Origin: Montifringilla adamsi | Lineage: Eukaryota; Chordata; Aves; Passeriformes; Passeridae | Assembly: GCA_017590115.1 (NCBI GenBank) | Contig: JAGGNK010011114.1 | Coordinates: 3,091,733 to 3,155,732, forward strand | DNA: 64,000 nucleotides | Direction: 5' to 3' | Shown: one piece after another, positions 27,801-41,586 of the stretch | Layout: each line of letters opens with the position of its first letter | How positions within the stretch are numbered: position 1 is the first letter of the stretch | The notes under the pieces: generated by a model | Database searches by the model: none | The model's input: only the letters and a program-made list of their open reading frames with translations | Told to the model about the DNA's origin: nothing | Made by a program: the position numbers and the translations under genes

Positions 27801-29940
27801 AGAAAATGTATGCAGTTTAGTTATTAAAAGATTTTTTACACTAGTCACTTCATATTGTAGTAGTCAAAACATCTTACCTAGATGCATTTCTCCCTAAGTA
27901 TTGTATTTTTGTTAAAAATTTGCGTTGTGCTGAGATTTGTTGTGAAATCCCTCACAACATCCATTGTTTACATCTCAAAATAACAGCTGTCCTTCTACTG
28001 GTTCAAAGTCAAGTTCAATAAGCAAGACAGTAGATTGGGGGGTATTTTAAGATTTAGTTGATTCTATATTTTTTATAAATTTTAGGTTTTGTTTTAAGAA
28101 AAATTATATAAAGCATAATAAATTTTAATGTAACCAAATGACTGATTTTACAATATTTGTATTAGAGATGGTGGGGGAATAAAGTTGCATGCTCAGGTTC
28201 AGCCAGACATTCACCATAATTAAAGAATAAAGCAGAATGGCTGAGATTGGGCACTTTTTTCCTCACTGTCAATCAGAAAACAAAACCAAGATGCTGTCTT
28301 TTCTACCCACCTGGAGTGGTTATAGCATCCTAACCCTAAATATTCTAAAATATTCTAAAAGCTCCATTAATATTTACTTCTACTCCATCCTGACTCTTTT
28401 CAAGGTGTTATGGGCTCATACTCTTTTGCTTCAAAACTGGATAAGTGATAGGTAATTAATTATTGGGGGAGCAGAGCTTCACTGTATTTATCTTTGCTCT
28501 CACTACTTTTTATTAAAGTGTTATTTTCTCCCTATAAAGCAGCCAGGGAGACTGGATCATCCCTGGAATTCAGGCTTATACATTTAGTAAAAGGAGAAAA
28601 AGCTACACATAGGACCTTGCTTCTGCCCACATTAAAATTTATGCACGCACTTAATTCTCCTCACCTGAGTGCAATTAAGGACTTGCATACACCTTTGCAG
28701 AACTGGGGCCAAAATAATTACAGTTTACACAAGACTGTGACAGGGAAATATTTCATTACCACAATTAATCCTTTGGAGCATTACGAAATGGCCAGTTTCT
28801 CAGAATAAAGCAGAATATTTGTTGCTAATCAAATGTAAAGTTTGTGTAATGGTAATAGATGACATTTAATAGCACAGGAATATATATTTAACAGCTCCAT
28901 AATCCATGGTGATTTTTATTTCACTAATATTTATTGCAAATGTGAGAGAAAGAATGAGAAACCTTCCCTTATAATATCAGAGACACTTGGGTTACATTTT
29001 TACATTAGGTGGCACTAATTCCTTATTAACTGGAATTAATGTAATATGCAAAAACCACTTCAATTTCATGGTGTTAATGTATAACTTTAGAGCTGTTACA
29101 CTTACAAACCCTATAGTACAGCACTAAATGCAGGCTTGTCTGTACCTTACACAAGTTATAATAACCTTCAGATGTTCTTCAGCACCAAACAAGTCAGATC
29201 ATGTTTTGAGGTGCTGGACAATTTCAGAACCCTGGACCAGTCTCAGATATCCAGCACGTGCTCCTGTCAGCTGCCATAATAAGGAATTGGTGTTAAATCA
29301 GATAATTAACCAATCTTCAGGGGGATAGGCAGTAGAAAACTATTGCCAAGAGAACTGAGCACTTGCATTTGATCAGCAAGGAACCCTTTCTTTTTGGTAC
29401 CAAAATTAATTAAAAGGTACAAAGTGATGTGGAGAGCAAAGTAGCATGCAAACAGCACGTCAGATGTAAAACCTCAGCATGTTTTACTACAGACTTTGCG
29501 GGTTGAGAGTCCAGTTGCCTTTTCCAGCGCAGCACAGACCCTGCCAAGCCCAGTCATGGAGCCTGAGGAGCCACAGCTTTGGGACAGACCTGTTCATTCC
29601 AAAGAGGTCACGCTGGGCTGGGAGGAAGGGGGAAGCAAGAGACAATTGTTTATAAAGATGCAGGAAGAGATGCACAGATGTAATGCAACATGGCTAAAAT
29701 GAACCCTTGAGGGACAAGCTCCTGACCCTGAGTGGATAAAATATCACCTCAGTGTGGCCTGCGGCAGCTCAGGGCTATTGTGTTCCCAGTGAGCTCCCGC
29801 AGAAAAGCCCAGGCTGGGCACAGTGGGGAGGATTGGGCATGAAAAAGAGGATTGGGCTCCAAGCAGCGCAGCTTTGAGCACAAACACCCCTTTTTCCATG
29901 CAAGGATTTCTGTAAAACAGCCGCCACTGGAAAGGCCCCT
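21860..29940. other. Noncoding stretch, no gene recognised
   Basis: Only short open frames are present, the longest 113 codons on the minus strand at 25819-26160. None is recognisable. The section 28830-29110 is rich in TAAT-type words and looks like possible conserved noncoding DNA, but I have nothing to compare it with. No CR1, LTR or RNA gene was recognised. Confidence 0.6.
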
Positions 29941-30330
29941 GTTCGCGTCCGCCGGTCCGCGCAGACCTCAGCCGTGTCCCAGGCTCTCTGCTCTTCCCTG
30001 TTGAAACACACACACAGAGGCAATGCTGCTTTTCCACCAGAACCCAGCAGGACAGGAGATGGAGCTTTCTAACCCCATTCCTTAAGCATGTCACCTGCCA
30101 AGGCTTCAGAGGAGCCAGCTGGGCCCACCTTTTCCCAGTTCCGTGTCCATTATCCACCGTTTCCACCCACGGCCTCCCGCTCACGGCTCCGGCGAGTTTT
30201 GCTCCAGTGCACGGTGTTTGCTATTGATAACCGCAGGTTAATTGCTCAGGAGAGCCACGAGTCCTCCTTGCCAGCACCAATAATTGACCCAGCAGCGTCA
30301 ATTTTCCTTTTCAAAGGAAAGCCTTTTAAT
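29941..30330. promoter_or_regulatory. Candidate regulatory element in the window's densest CpG patch
   Basis: Seven CpG dinucleotides fall within 29941-30000, and eleven more within 30121-30300, in a window where CpG is otherwise sparse. The second part holds a compact motif cluster: GATAA at 30226-30230, a RUNX-type ACCGCA at 30230-30235, and TTAATT at 30238-30243. A second homeodomain-type TAATTG follows at 30281-30286. Retained CpGs plus clustered sites fit an enhancer or weak CpG-island promoter. No TATA box, clear splice donor or convincing exon accompanies it, and the minus-strand open frame across it starts at GTG. Function is inferred from composition only. It could simply be a locally GC-rich patch. 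Confidence 0.35.
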
Positions 30331-33300
30331 GGCTTGGTGAATCAGGAGTGAGAAGTCTCCAGAAGGAGCAGCGAATTAACAGTTGTTACATATCGGGGGA
30401 AATGGCTTTTCTGGAAGGTGGAAGTACATCTCAGAGAATGTGCGAAATTAATTAGAAGTTTAAAAATCGTGAAGGAAAGAGAATGTGGATTTTTTTTTTT
30501 TTTTACCATTATCCATGCAAATATAATCCTAAAGAAAAATAGAAAAAAAAATCAAGGTAAATGTCTTTATTTCATTTCAACACTTAAAAGCATGTGTGAT
30601 TAATTTATTGTTAGATTAACTAAAATTTTGCCCAATTTTACAGAGCAAAGGACATCCTTCAACCAAGCCTATCACCCTGTTGGAGGTAGTAGCTGGACCA
30701 CATGGATGTGTTCCACAGGATTCTTCTTTTTTCTTAATATTTTAATAATTTTCTTTTCAATTGCCTATGCGATTTCAAGGAGTATTTAATTTGCTGATGG
30801 GTAGATGGATCTTTTTACAGTATATTAGAAACTCTGTAGGTGACAACTACAGCTACAGAATTAGATTCATTTTAGATCTACAGTGATTTCCATTTTAAAC
30901 TTCCTGACCAGAAAAAAAAAATGACCTAGCATTATTTCCAAACAGCTTATACAAAACAAGTATGTTCAGCCGTTTTCCAATAATTTTCTGGGTGATTTCT
31001 GAGAATTTTCTGGTAAAATTAATTGTAAGATATTATGTGACCACGACAGTATTAGCAAGATCCTCTCCCAAAGACAAACACCTACAGATTTAAACAAGGT
31101 TACCCCACAAAATTAAGGGAATGCAATGCAGAGTGAGGAATAAAACCAAAATTCTTTTTGAAGTGCTTGGAGACGGAAAATATTTAATGTAAAATATGGT
31201 ACAACCAGTTCTGCCTGGAGATTGGTATTGATTTTTGCCTTTATAGACTTTGTCAATCTACACCTTGTACTCTTTATGTGAAACTCACTTGTCTTGGGGT
31301 CTAGTGGGAGCAAGACCCCCAAACCAAAGCACTTTCCTTCTTGTTTTGTGCTTTACTACCATTTAAAAATTAATTTAATATCTATACTGAAACGCCAGAA
31401 CAATAAAGGGGTGTTTTATTTTCACAGCTGGTATTTTAAAGTGAGCTGTTTACTGTCATGGAAATGATTTCTTGTGGCTGGCCTAAAGAAAGAAAAAATT
31501 TGGGGCAGGTTGAGAGGGGGCTGTGACAAGGTATTCTATTCACAGCTCTTTGCAAATTAAGGTTAAACCTAAGCCAAAAACCTAGATCTGAAATTTAGGT
31601 ACTCTTTAAATTCCAGAGCTTTGAATAATAGCTAAAAATTCCTATATAAATCATCTTAAACTCTCCTTAGGGTGTTACAGAACTCTGCTGATCCATCCAG
31701 GTGAGATCTTACCTGGAGTGTGAGAAAGGCAGCTGAACTCAGCTGAACTCTGAGGTGCCTGTGGCTGCTGAGCCAAGCAAGAATTTCAGCAGTGGAACAT
31801 TCCCAGCCCCACAGCTGTGGGAACAGCACTTTGGAAACTGCAGGGTGCACTTTCTGCAGCTTTTATGGTGTTTAATTTGCAATAAAAAGGAAGAGGAACG
31901 GGAATCCAGCGCAGCCTTTTCTGCAGCCATGACATTAACAAATGTTTAGAGTAAAGTCTACAGTGTTAAAAAGTAGAAAATGTTTCAGAATCAATGAAAA
32001 AGCAACAATGTCCCTTTCAATTTTCTTGCTCTTTATTTTTTGCTGGGAAGCAGAAAAGTAGATTATTGTAATGATTAAGACACTGCCCCTCGACTCACAC
32101 TCAATTCCCTGCTCCTGCAAGCTTTTCTCACCATTTCAGCAGCAGAAAGGGCAGAGAAGTGGATGATAATGTACTGGCAGAGTGACATTAAGGAAAATTA
32201 GATTTTTGTATAGTGGGAAAAGCGAGTATGAACAGCACTTGTAGTGACTGGCCATTTTGCACTCACAGCTGGGGTGATGCCTGGTGATCTTTCAGAGGGG
32301 AACAAAGCCCTGTATAGAGAAATATTTGGCATTTCTGCAGCCACACTTCATGATTCTTGTCCTCAGGAATGAGGATCATGGAATAGCTCCTACATGATGC
32401 ACTTATGGCCTAAAACACAAATTCTTAGGTTGCCCTGTCCTAATACCCACACTGCTGAGCCTTCAGGGTACCTGGAAGAGCTGTCCTCAGCAAGGGGGAT
32501 TGGCTGTGATCCAGAGTCTTTTCCTGCTTAACTCTGCAAGAAGGGAGGATGAGACAGAGGAAGAACCCAGCATTGCACACGCAAAACACAATATTGCACT
32601 TGAATCACTGCTGCTGACCTAAAAACATAGACCCTCAAGGACTCAAACTGGACCCAAATGTTGTGTTGCAACTGTGCTGAAAACAAGCTGGAATTTGAAT
32701 GCCATTCCAGATATGAAAATGCATTTTGCTGGAGAAGAGCCAACATATTATTATTTTTATTATGAAAATACTTAGTTTTATAAATTGCTCTAGAAGGCAG
32801 GAAAAGCATTTTCAGATTCCAAGGAAAACACAATATTTGCTTCTCTTCTGTTATCTGATCTCTTTCCCTCCCCTTCCATGTATCATCTCCCCCTTTTCCT
32901 ACCTCTGGCCTCTCTTCTCCTTGCACTGACCAAGTGGTGGAAGTTAATGAGATAAGGGAAGGTCTCTGGCCTCCCTTAATGTTGTCAGGCCACTGCAGAC
33001 CTGCCCCAGTGCCCTGCTGTGCTGGCAGCTCTGATCTTTCTCGGGAGGTACTGTGCTAAAAAGACCTGTATTTTTGCATTAAAATTCAGTGTCCAGCTCA
33101 CCTTTGGATTCCCAGCAGCACCTGAACCAGCCTCACGAGCCAAACCACATCAAACCCTGGAGCCCCCTCAGTGCCCACGGGGCAAAAAGCACAGAGCCAA
33201 CACAGTCCCACGGTGTTGTGTTAAAATCCATGTGGGCAGAACAATTCATCCCTCCTCTTCTCCTGCTGGGGACTTCTCCTGTAGGGAACAGCAGATGTGA

Positions 33301-36300
33301 ATATTGATGAAGTGTTGGTGTTTGGAGAGGAACACCATTGAGGAGTGCAGCTTCACCTCATTACTGCTACAGCAAATGCAGGAGCCCCTGCCTTTCCTGC
33401 AGGTTAGCAGTACCAAATCAATATTCCCCTGGCACAGATCTCACTGATAGCCCTAGTAACAACCTTTTTTTTTAAATTATTTCTTCCCTTTAATCTCTCC
33501 GAGGGATGGGAATTATATGTGTGCAACAATCTGGACAGTATCAGCCTCCAATCAAAAATTTCTGCTCTTTGTCCTTATTAAATGCATGAAGTTTTATTTG
33601 GTGTTTATGTCCATGTTTCAGGATAGTTCTGGTGAACTAAGTAACAGGTTAAATTTATTTTCTTGAGTAATAGCAAAGAATATGGCTAAGACCTATAAGA
33701 ATAGCTAAGAGCTGTGGCAGCTAAGAGATAGTGTTGTGCCTCAGAAAAAAACCAAAATATTTGAGGCCTGCACCCTTTTTTATCACAGAGTGCCCTCCCC
33801 TTACTGATTTAGGTGGGGACACAAAGGATTTTCTCCAGGTCTCTGGGTCTCATATGCTGAGGGCAATGGACCCATAAAAGGTGCAGCACTTAGGCATTTT
33901 CAAGTGGATAAACAAAGCAGGTATATTTACTTTAAAGTATGGAGAAGGATGATATATCTCAAATTGCTATTATATCACCAAGAAAACAGATAGATTCATC
34001 ATTTCCTAGAGTGCCTGCAAGGTCTATACAAATGTTGGGAGGGGCACCATTTTTCTGGTTCCAACACAGATAAATCTGAGGTGGATTCACATATGAGAGC
34101 AATTACATACTGCAAACTATTTCAGAAAAACGTGTTTTAACAGAAAAAAAAAAAAAAAAAAGAGGGAAAAAAATCTGTAAAGTAATTGAAACTACAAAGG
34201 TAATGCTGGCAGGGAAAAATTAATTACCCAGTTTAGAACCTGAGCAGGGCAGCTCTGATTAATAGGACTCTCTGGTGAAACCTGCTGTGGGAAAGTTAAT
34301 CAGTGTTAGGGGCAGGATCTGGGTGTGTCACACTCTGCCAGCCCAAAATATCCAAACTGAATTTCAGGGCTAAGTTGCAGCACTGATTTGGGCTATGAAG
34401 GTGGAGGGAATGACACCACCAATTAGTGATCCATAAATTCCACTCCCTACAGATGTGATGGGTGTCCCTCATCAGTTCTACTAACAAGGTAAAGGCTGAC
34501 TTGGCTTGGAAATCATGATGAGACCATAACTCGAGGAGATGTGACAGCAGGTTGTCATTTTATGTATTTTTCATATGCTTTTGGCTCCTTCTTCAGCCTG
34601 TGCTCATCACTGCCAGTACAACTACACCAGTTGCTGGAAGAATGAGCATCTCTTTATAAGGTTGGCTACATTTCCCTTATACTGCTGTGCTGGCTCTGGA
34701 ACTTTGGATATTTGTTGCATTTTAGTTAGGGACATAATCTTTAAACCACATCTCAGACAAACAGTCCTGAAATACTACCCCAAAAATGCAACTTTCCCTA
34801 AAGAAACTGAAAAGAATCTACGTGTGTTTGTATGTTTGTGTGCCCCTTTCTGCTGAAAGAGTAGAAACCTACTTCCTACCCCAGCAAAAATGATAATGCC
34901 ACAGAGTAATTTTCTGTTTTGATGGGATTTGTCCCCTCCAAACAAGCAGGTGAAAAAAAGGCAGCTCAAATGAAGTGGCAACTTGTTGCCTCTTTGCGAT
35001 TAGGATGGTTCTGCTGGGATGCTGTGCTCTCTTCTCTGAGAGGAAGAGACTTGCAGGAAGAGCAGGGATAAACCCTGTTTTCCCTTCAGGGCATGAGCAC
35101 TCACACCACACCCAGGGCCAGGTAATTTTTTGCTGACAGTTCCTGTGGCCAAGGAGTGGAGAAGGACCTGCTTTGAAAGAAAAGAAATCTCTTCAGGACT
35201 GAATATGAAAAGGAAGGGCTGTGTCCTCCTACTGCAACAATCTTGTGCAGCAAGTGTTCCTTAAAAAAAGAAACCACAAAGCCCAAAACATTCATACAAA
35301 ACCTCAGTTCATTTTCCATGAAGAACGAGAGAATGTACCCAGTGATGTCATCACAGGAATTTGCTAAAATATGAGTGCTGAATTTCTGGTAAATTGAAAT
35401 TCTGATAAGGAGGGTTAGGCAGGATGAAACACAAGGGAATGAAGGGGTTGCTATGGGGGCTCAGGCTACAGAGAATGTTGGTTTTTAAATATTACCTATC
35501 CTACAGAAAATACAGCAAAATGGTAGCCACAAGATCTTTTCAGGGGAAGGTCTTTCCCAGGCCCAAATTTTGACTTTTGTCTGGCTTAATTTCATCTCAG
35601 AGAAAGTATAGATGGAATTCCTTAGGAAACACAGGGGCATCAGCTCTTTGGCTGAGATATTTGTAGAAAACAGACCAAAGCAGCGGGAAGAGCTGCATGA
35701 GATGGAAAATGGGAGGGAAAAATAGCAGTAAAATATGCTTTGTGACCATCAAGATGAATAACTCACCCCTCCACCCATAAGTGAGGGGCAATGACTTCAG
35801 GGCCATCCGTTCCAAGGGGAACAATTAATTCCCATGAGTAAAAACATTAATGAAGACATAAAATAAAAAGTACAGCCATGTCAAATTCTGTATTAAAACA
35901 TAAGTGCCATGTGCTCCACCAAGCTTGGAGCTTAAGTTAGTAGTCTTTTATCCAGTCTACCCCAATAATGTCAATATAATGGGAAATATTGTTTTTTCCT
36001 TCCTTATGTTATAGTTCACACACATCTACAATCCTGTGGTAAATTATAGCTCGAGGAAATGGAGTAGGAAATCACCTCTCAGTCTCTCTGACATTATAAA
36101 GTACATTCAGCAGGGAGACTAACACACACACAAAAAAAATCCTACACCCAAAAAGCACCTAAAAGCTATCACAATTTTTTTTTCAGAAACAATATTTTGT
36201 TAGAAGAAAAATATGTCAGCAACATAGTGTAAGCTAAACAAATATTTAATTAATTGCCTATTTTGTTATGAAGGCTTGGTAACAACAATAAAAAATAATC

Positions 36301-38175
36301 TGAAGTTTAATATATGAGGGGTTTTAGTTTTTAGGCAACATTTATTTCATCCTCCTCCCCAGACTTTTGATATTGCTGTTTTTCTGCACAAACACTTTGC
36401 AGCCTTACCTTGGGGATGCTGGGCTGGTACTCCCAGAATCAAGAGGAAAGCAAAGAGAGTTTAAAAAAAAAAAAATACATAAGAACAGTAATACCAGTCA
36501 AGAGAGGGTCAGGAGAGGGGTAAAATAAATGGTACAGATGTACATTAATCCCATGTTTTAATCTTTGTACTGTGAACATGCCAGTGAGGCACATTTGCAT
36601 ACAAAGAAGGTTTCACTTGCAAAATCACTTTAATTTTAGCTTTAGCCTGACAGGCTGTGGAACAGCCTTGGGACCAATACCAACCTCGCTTGCCAATGAC
36701 CTTTTGTCCTTACACAGAGCAGAAAGAGCTGTTTAACCAGAGCTGTTGTGATGCAGCTTCACCAAATGCACATGGAAATTTGCCTTGCCCAGTTTGTCTG
36801 GGAGTGTGAAAGAATTCCCTACCTTGTGCACTCCAATAACGATACACTGGGTTTTACATCAGTGGGCTGGAAAATATTTGGTGTGAGAGCTGTGTTCCCT
36901 TTTCCTTGCAAATGGAGCCTTACCTCTTTATGCATCTTTTCATGACAAAGAACATTCTCCTGGAAATCACAGATTTCCTCTTTCATTTCCTCAATGAAAG
37001 TCTAGGAGTGGTTAACATGTTTGGCCTTTCTCCTCATGGGTGTAATCCAAGGGTGTGGCCCAGAGGATGCTCCCGTATAAAATATCAAATTTCAATGGAC
37101 CCTCTTGTTTCTTGAAGGAAATTCTCTCTCCCCCAAGCTCTTGTTTCTCCCCTGCCTCAATCTTTGAAAAGATGTCCTGCCAAGTGCCTTCCCTGGGATG
37201 AGATCTCTTACATAACTACAGCTGGCACCACTGGGAGTTTAAAAAAGAAATGTAAATATAAGAATCACCGAGGAATCTGACACTTTAATGGATATTAAAA
37301 TTATTAAAAATAGTAGTGGCAAAGTGGGTAAATTCCGTGTTAGTCAGTGGGAACGCACTGGAAAATGTTGAAGTCAGTGGGAATTTCGCATGCCTTAACA
37401 TTTCCCCAAGAAGTTATGATTTCTTTACTTCTGAAGGAAATTTCATATTTTTGCCATTTAATAAAAATATTTCGTTGGAAAAGCAATTTTAGTTGGTACC
37501 ATATTGAACTGTAATTAAAGATTTACAATCCTATTAAAAGGTAATGCAGTAGTTAATCCTTAATAATAACACATTTCATAAAAGTTCAGTGTTACACACA
37601 AAGCTGAGTAGTTGATGTCTCCTGCAAAATATTTGCTAGATTTTCCAAGAGTCAGCAGAGTACACTGCTACAGCTCACCTTCAAATGATCTACACAATGT
37701 ATACCACTGTGGAAGTGGCCCAGAAAACTCTAAATATTCCTAGTTATTTATGACCTATACGTTTATGCCAATGCCTATTTTTCCATCTTGATTTTGAAGG
37801 ATTAGCACACAGATAACCCCACTTCATTTCATGCAGCTTTTTTGAGGTGAGAGAATTATCAGATTACCACACAGTGACTTGTTTAATTGTGGAATGAATA
37901 GAATTATAGCATTCAAAATAAAAAGGAGATTAAATCAATTCTAACATGATGCATGAAACAGGGAAAAAAAAAACCCCAACAATATCCTGTAAAAATAGCA
38001 CAGTTGTAACTTTAGTAAATTTAAATGAGAGAATTAAATCTATCACAAGCCTTAGACTGAACAACAATAAGTGTTTAGTTGCCTTGTTATCATATTTCAA
38101 ATACCATTGAATTTGTTAGAAATTCTGTTATGCAAGACAAATTATAGATGTGACTGAAATGTGCTAAATTATCTA
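30331..38175. other. Noncoding stretch, no gene recognised
   Basis: The longest open frame is 132 codons on the minus strand at 32528-32926 and is unrecognised. Minor structure includes a doubled AGCTGAACTC at 31731-31750, an A18 run at 34144-34161, and two copies of AGTCAGTGGGAA at 37342 and 37372. No interspersed element or RNA gene was recognised. Confidence 0.6.
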
Positions 38176-38304
38176 TTTACACACATTTTTAGGAAAAAAA
38201 CAAAACAACTCTGTGGGCCATATATGAATCCAAAACATTTACACACATTTTTAGGAAAAAAAAAAAAAAAAACCAACTCTGTGGGCCATATATGAATCCA
38301 AAAC
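38176..38304. repeat. Direct tandem duplication, 62-bp unit
   Basis: Copy 1 is 38176-38237 and copy 2 starts at 38238. Both run from TTTACACACATTTTTAGG through an A-rich run to CTCTGTGGGCCATATATGAA and TCCAAAAC. Outside the A-rich run, where copy 1 has AAACAAAACAA and copy 2 has a longer A-run followed by CCAA, the copies match base for base. The event is therefore recent. No coding or known element content was seen. Confidence 0.95.
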
Positions 38305-41300
38305 AACTTTCATTTTTTTTTTGCCATGCAAATCTCCTTTTTCATTTCAGATGATGTAATGTTGGTTCAATTCTGCTTTAAAACCTTTTGTTGAAATTCA
38401 GCCTAAACCTCAAGCAATGTGGAAGCTAAAAACATTCCACGTAAGTGGCTGATGCAAATATTGCAGATTATTTTTAATAAAAATGTATGGTTATGCAAAG
38501 TTGTTTTGACCGTTATTCTCAAACAATGAGCCCTTAGAATGCAGAAAGGAAAGGAGTTGTTGCATTTTGTTCCGCTCCACAAAAGGTGGGGACCAAAGCC
38601 AATGCTAAATTGTGGTAGTAACAAAATTCTTGAGCTTACCTTTGTGTAACATCTTTCTTAACCTTTTCCTCTGCTTCAGGATACCTCATGCACATCAAAT
38701 AATTCATAAAGCACGTCTCTCTCTTTGCATTTTTTGTTGTAAATGCAGTGGTCAGTGTGATTTTCTGCCTGCAGCTGGGTTTAGGGAGGTGAGGGGGTTT
38801 CTTGCTTATCTACCCCAAATGTAGCCAAAGCAGCCACAGGAACATGAGGAGCCTTTGGTTTTGGTTAATTTGTTTTTTCTCCCTAAAAAAAGCTCCCAGT
38901 TTCTGCACCATCCCTTGAGGACTTTCTGCTCCCTCTTTTAGTGTGAGAAAACAGAATTGCTCCTACAGCTGGTCTGCCCTGGGAAGCCATGCTGGATATG
39001 AGATTTTCCAGGATTACCTATAGAGAATTTTGGACTGTGCCCTCAGTGTCCATTCTATTTTATCCACACAGGTACAGCAGAATGTGCTGCTTGCTTCATT
39101 TCCCTCCTGAGCCTCAGTCCAGCCGTTTGTGCCCCGAGGTAAGACAGAGGAGAGATTGCTCCCTGGCTCACACAGTGGGACACAGGAGCTGAGAGTCACT
39201 TAAAAACAAACGGATGGCCACACAAATAAGTTGTCTGCCTATGAACTTGAATGGTTGGGATTTTTTTTTTCCAGCTTATACTCATTATTTGCCGTCTCTT
39301 CTGAACAAAAGTGATGCTAAAGTGATATCTTAGCAGAGATGAGCAATGCTGACAGCTCCAGCGTGGTGTTTCCTTCATCCTCTGGACTATGATTTCCAGA
39401 GAGGTGAAATGCTGCTCTGAAGCAAGAGGAGATGCAGCAGGTTTGGTTTTTTGTGAGAGAGACTCTGCTCTGCTCCTGCTGTACCCAGCTGAGGCTCTGC
39501 TGCCCCAGCAGAGCTCCCCACATTGTCCTCTGAAGGCATTTCAGGCATGGGTGGCACCTGCAGTGAAAACAGGCTTAGTGCAGGTGAGTCAATGCCTAAC
39601 TCAGTGCCAAAATAATTATATTTTATAAGGAAAAAATTTTCAAATACTTCAGTCTCTCTTCTTCTCAGAATCTGGATTTGTTTCCTTCTCTGCAGCAATT
39701 TTTCGGTCATTTTAAGTTTGTTTCCTCCTTAGCTGTGGAAAGCAATGTTTTCTTCTGAGGTGTTCAAGCATTGCTTGATGATACTCCCAAGAAGCATTTG
39801 GAAAGGCAATCCAGATCTAATTAGCATTTTAGCTTAAGACAATTGGTCCAGAGCAAAGGCCTGCCATGATACTTGTCAGTTTAGAGATTATTAACCTTCT
39901 CAAACTCCTTAAAAATAGCCCTCCCCAAAAACTGCTGCAGCAGGTTTGTCAAAATTGTCTCGGAATTCAGGTGGATACTCGTGTGGATAAAACAGTATCT
40001 AAAATATGACATCTCCTGGCTTATGACATTGAACATAAGATTGGTATTTACACCTTAACTTGCAGTAAATTTCTCATAAAGCCTTGACTCTATCTCAAAC
40101 CACCTCTAAAATAAAGGCCTGAGATGTGTCTTCAGAGGGAAATACAAGAAAAATCCCAACTTTTTCAAGGATTTTTTTTCATTTTGGATGATTCCTCTGT
40201 CTTCATTTCCACAGTGCACAAATGCCCACCTAATTCACTTGTGAAATGTTAAAATCTTAGTCCAAAGGAACTAGGTTATTGTCTAAAATTCCACCACAGT
40301 TTCTGACACATTATTGCAAGCTAATTTTTTTCCATGTGAAAGAATAATTCCTGTTGACAAATTTAAATTATTGCTTTCAATTTAATTATATATGCTTATC
40401 TACTATTATTACAAAATAAAAATAAAATTACATTTCCTGTAAGTCCTTTTTCCCCCCTCTTTTCTTAGTGGTTTGATTGTATGTCTTTTTATTGGTTTTA
40501 ATGGAAAATTAATATCAGTATGACCAGACATGACCAGAACTGCACTCTGTATCATAGTACCATTAGAATATAATATAGATAGATATAGATATTTCATATA
40601 GTGATTATTAAATAGTCCTGTTTTGTGGATTTTTATGGAGGATTTGGAAATGCTCTTCATTCTTTGTTTTGCAATTTTCAAATGTTGCCAACACAACACT
40701 CCATTTTCCACAGCCCTTAATTATTATGACAACATTGGGAATCACTTTCTAAATGGAAAATATTTGCAATAATGAAATGTTGGCAATTGATTCCCATTTA
40801 GATAGCTTTTTATTCATTTTTTTTAATGTGAAAATCTCTTTAAGCTTGAGATGAAAAGAATTCACAATTCCAATCTGTTAACCATCTTGCTTTTACAATG
40901 TAGAAACCATCAGACCACACCCTTGATACTAAATACATTTAATTTAGCTGTGGACATATTTTTATTTCAGTGTAATCTATAGCAAACACAAAAGAAAAAA
41001 AAATATCCACAGTTGAAATATTAGTTTTCTAAGCTCACAAAATAAAGTGACTTTATAAATCACCCAGAACTACTGAACAAGTAATGTTGGAAATGCCCTC
41101 TCAAAATTTATCAGTCCATGCTCCCTAATAAATCAGAGATTACCTACTTTAATAGAAACTTCAGGTTTGCTTGTTCTGGTTGAGGTTAGGAAATGGCTGA
41201 CCCCAGTTTCTCATTAGCAGCTGGTTCAGAGTTCAGGTAAAAGAGTGAGCCAAAAGCTGAAATATTCACCTCAGAACCTGGAGTAATTATTTTTCTGAAA

Positions 41301-41508
41301 ATATCATTTTCTTGAAGGAGTTTCATTTTCTGCTTTTCTGGGATTTTTTTTTTTTTGCGAGATTTTTTAAATCTTTCTCTCTCTAATCTGAGCTAGCAAC
41401 TAAAGCCCTTTGAAGTAAAATAAAAACAGGAAAGAAATAAGACATTTCAAGAGAGATTGAACTGAAAACACTTTTGATGACCACACTTGAAGGAAAATTC
41501 CTTATACC
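38305..41508. other. Noncoding stretch, no gene recognised
   Basis: Open frames are about 107 codons or shorter and unrecognised. A short TAGATA-rich patch lies at 40573-40590. No interspersed repeat was recognised. Confidence 0.6.
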
Positions 41509-41586
41509 TTAATTATATTAACAATACAGTTGTTAATTATATTAACAATATAATTATATTAACAATATAATTATATTAACAATATT
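41509..41586. repeat. AT-rich minisatellite, 17-bp unit, four copies
   Basis: The unit TAATTATATTAACAATA appears at 41510-41526, then after a short CAGTTGT interruption at 41534-41550, 41551-41567 and 41568-41584. The last three copies are contiguous and identical. A partial TTAACA follows. The unit contains TAATTA, a homeodomain-type core, but in a tandem AT repeat that is not evidence of function. Confidence 0.95.

Noticed and set aside
29744..30184. 146-codon open frame, minus strand, over the CpG patch
   Set aside because: It starts at GTG. Its length is explained by the local GC-rich composition, which lowers stop-codon frequency.
37342..37383. Two copies of AGTCAGTGGGAA 30 bases apart
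   Set aside because: Too short, and the flanking bases do not match, so it is not a duplication I can defend.
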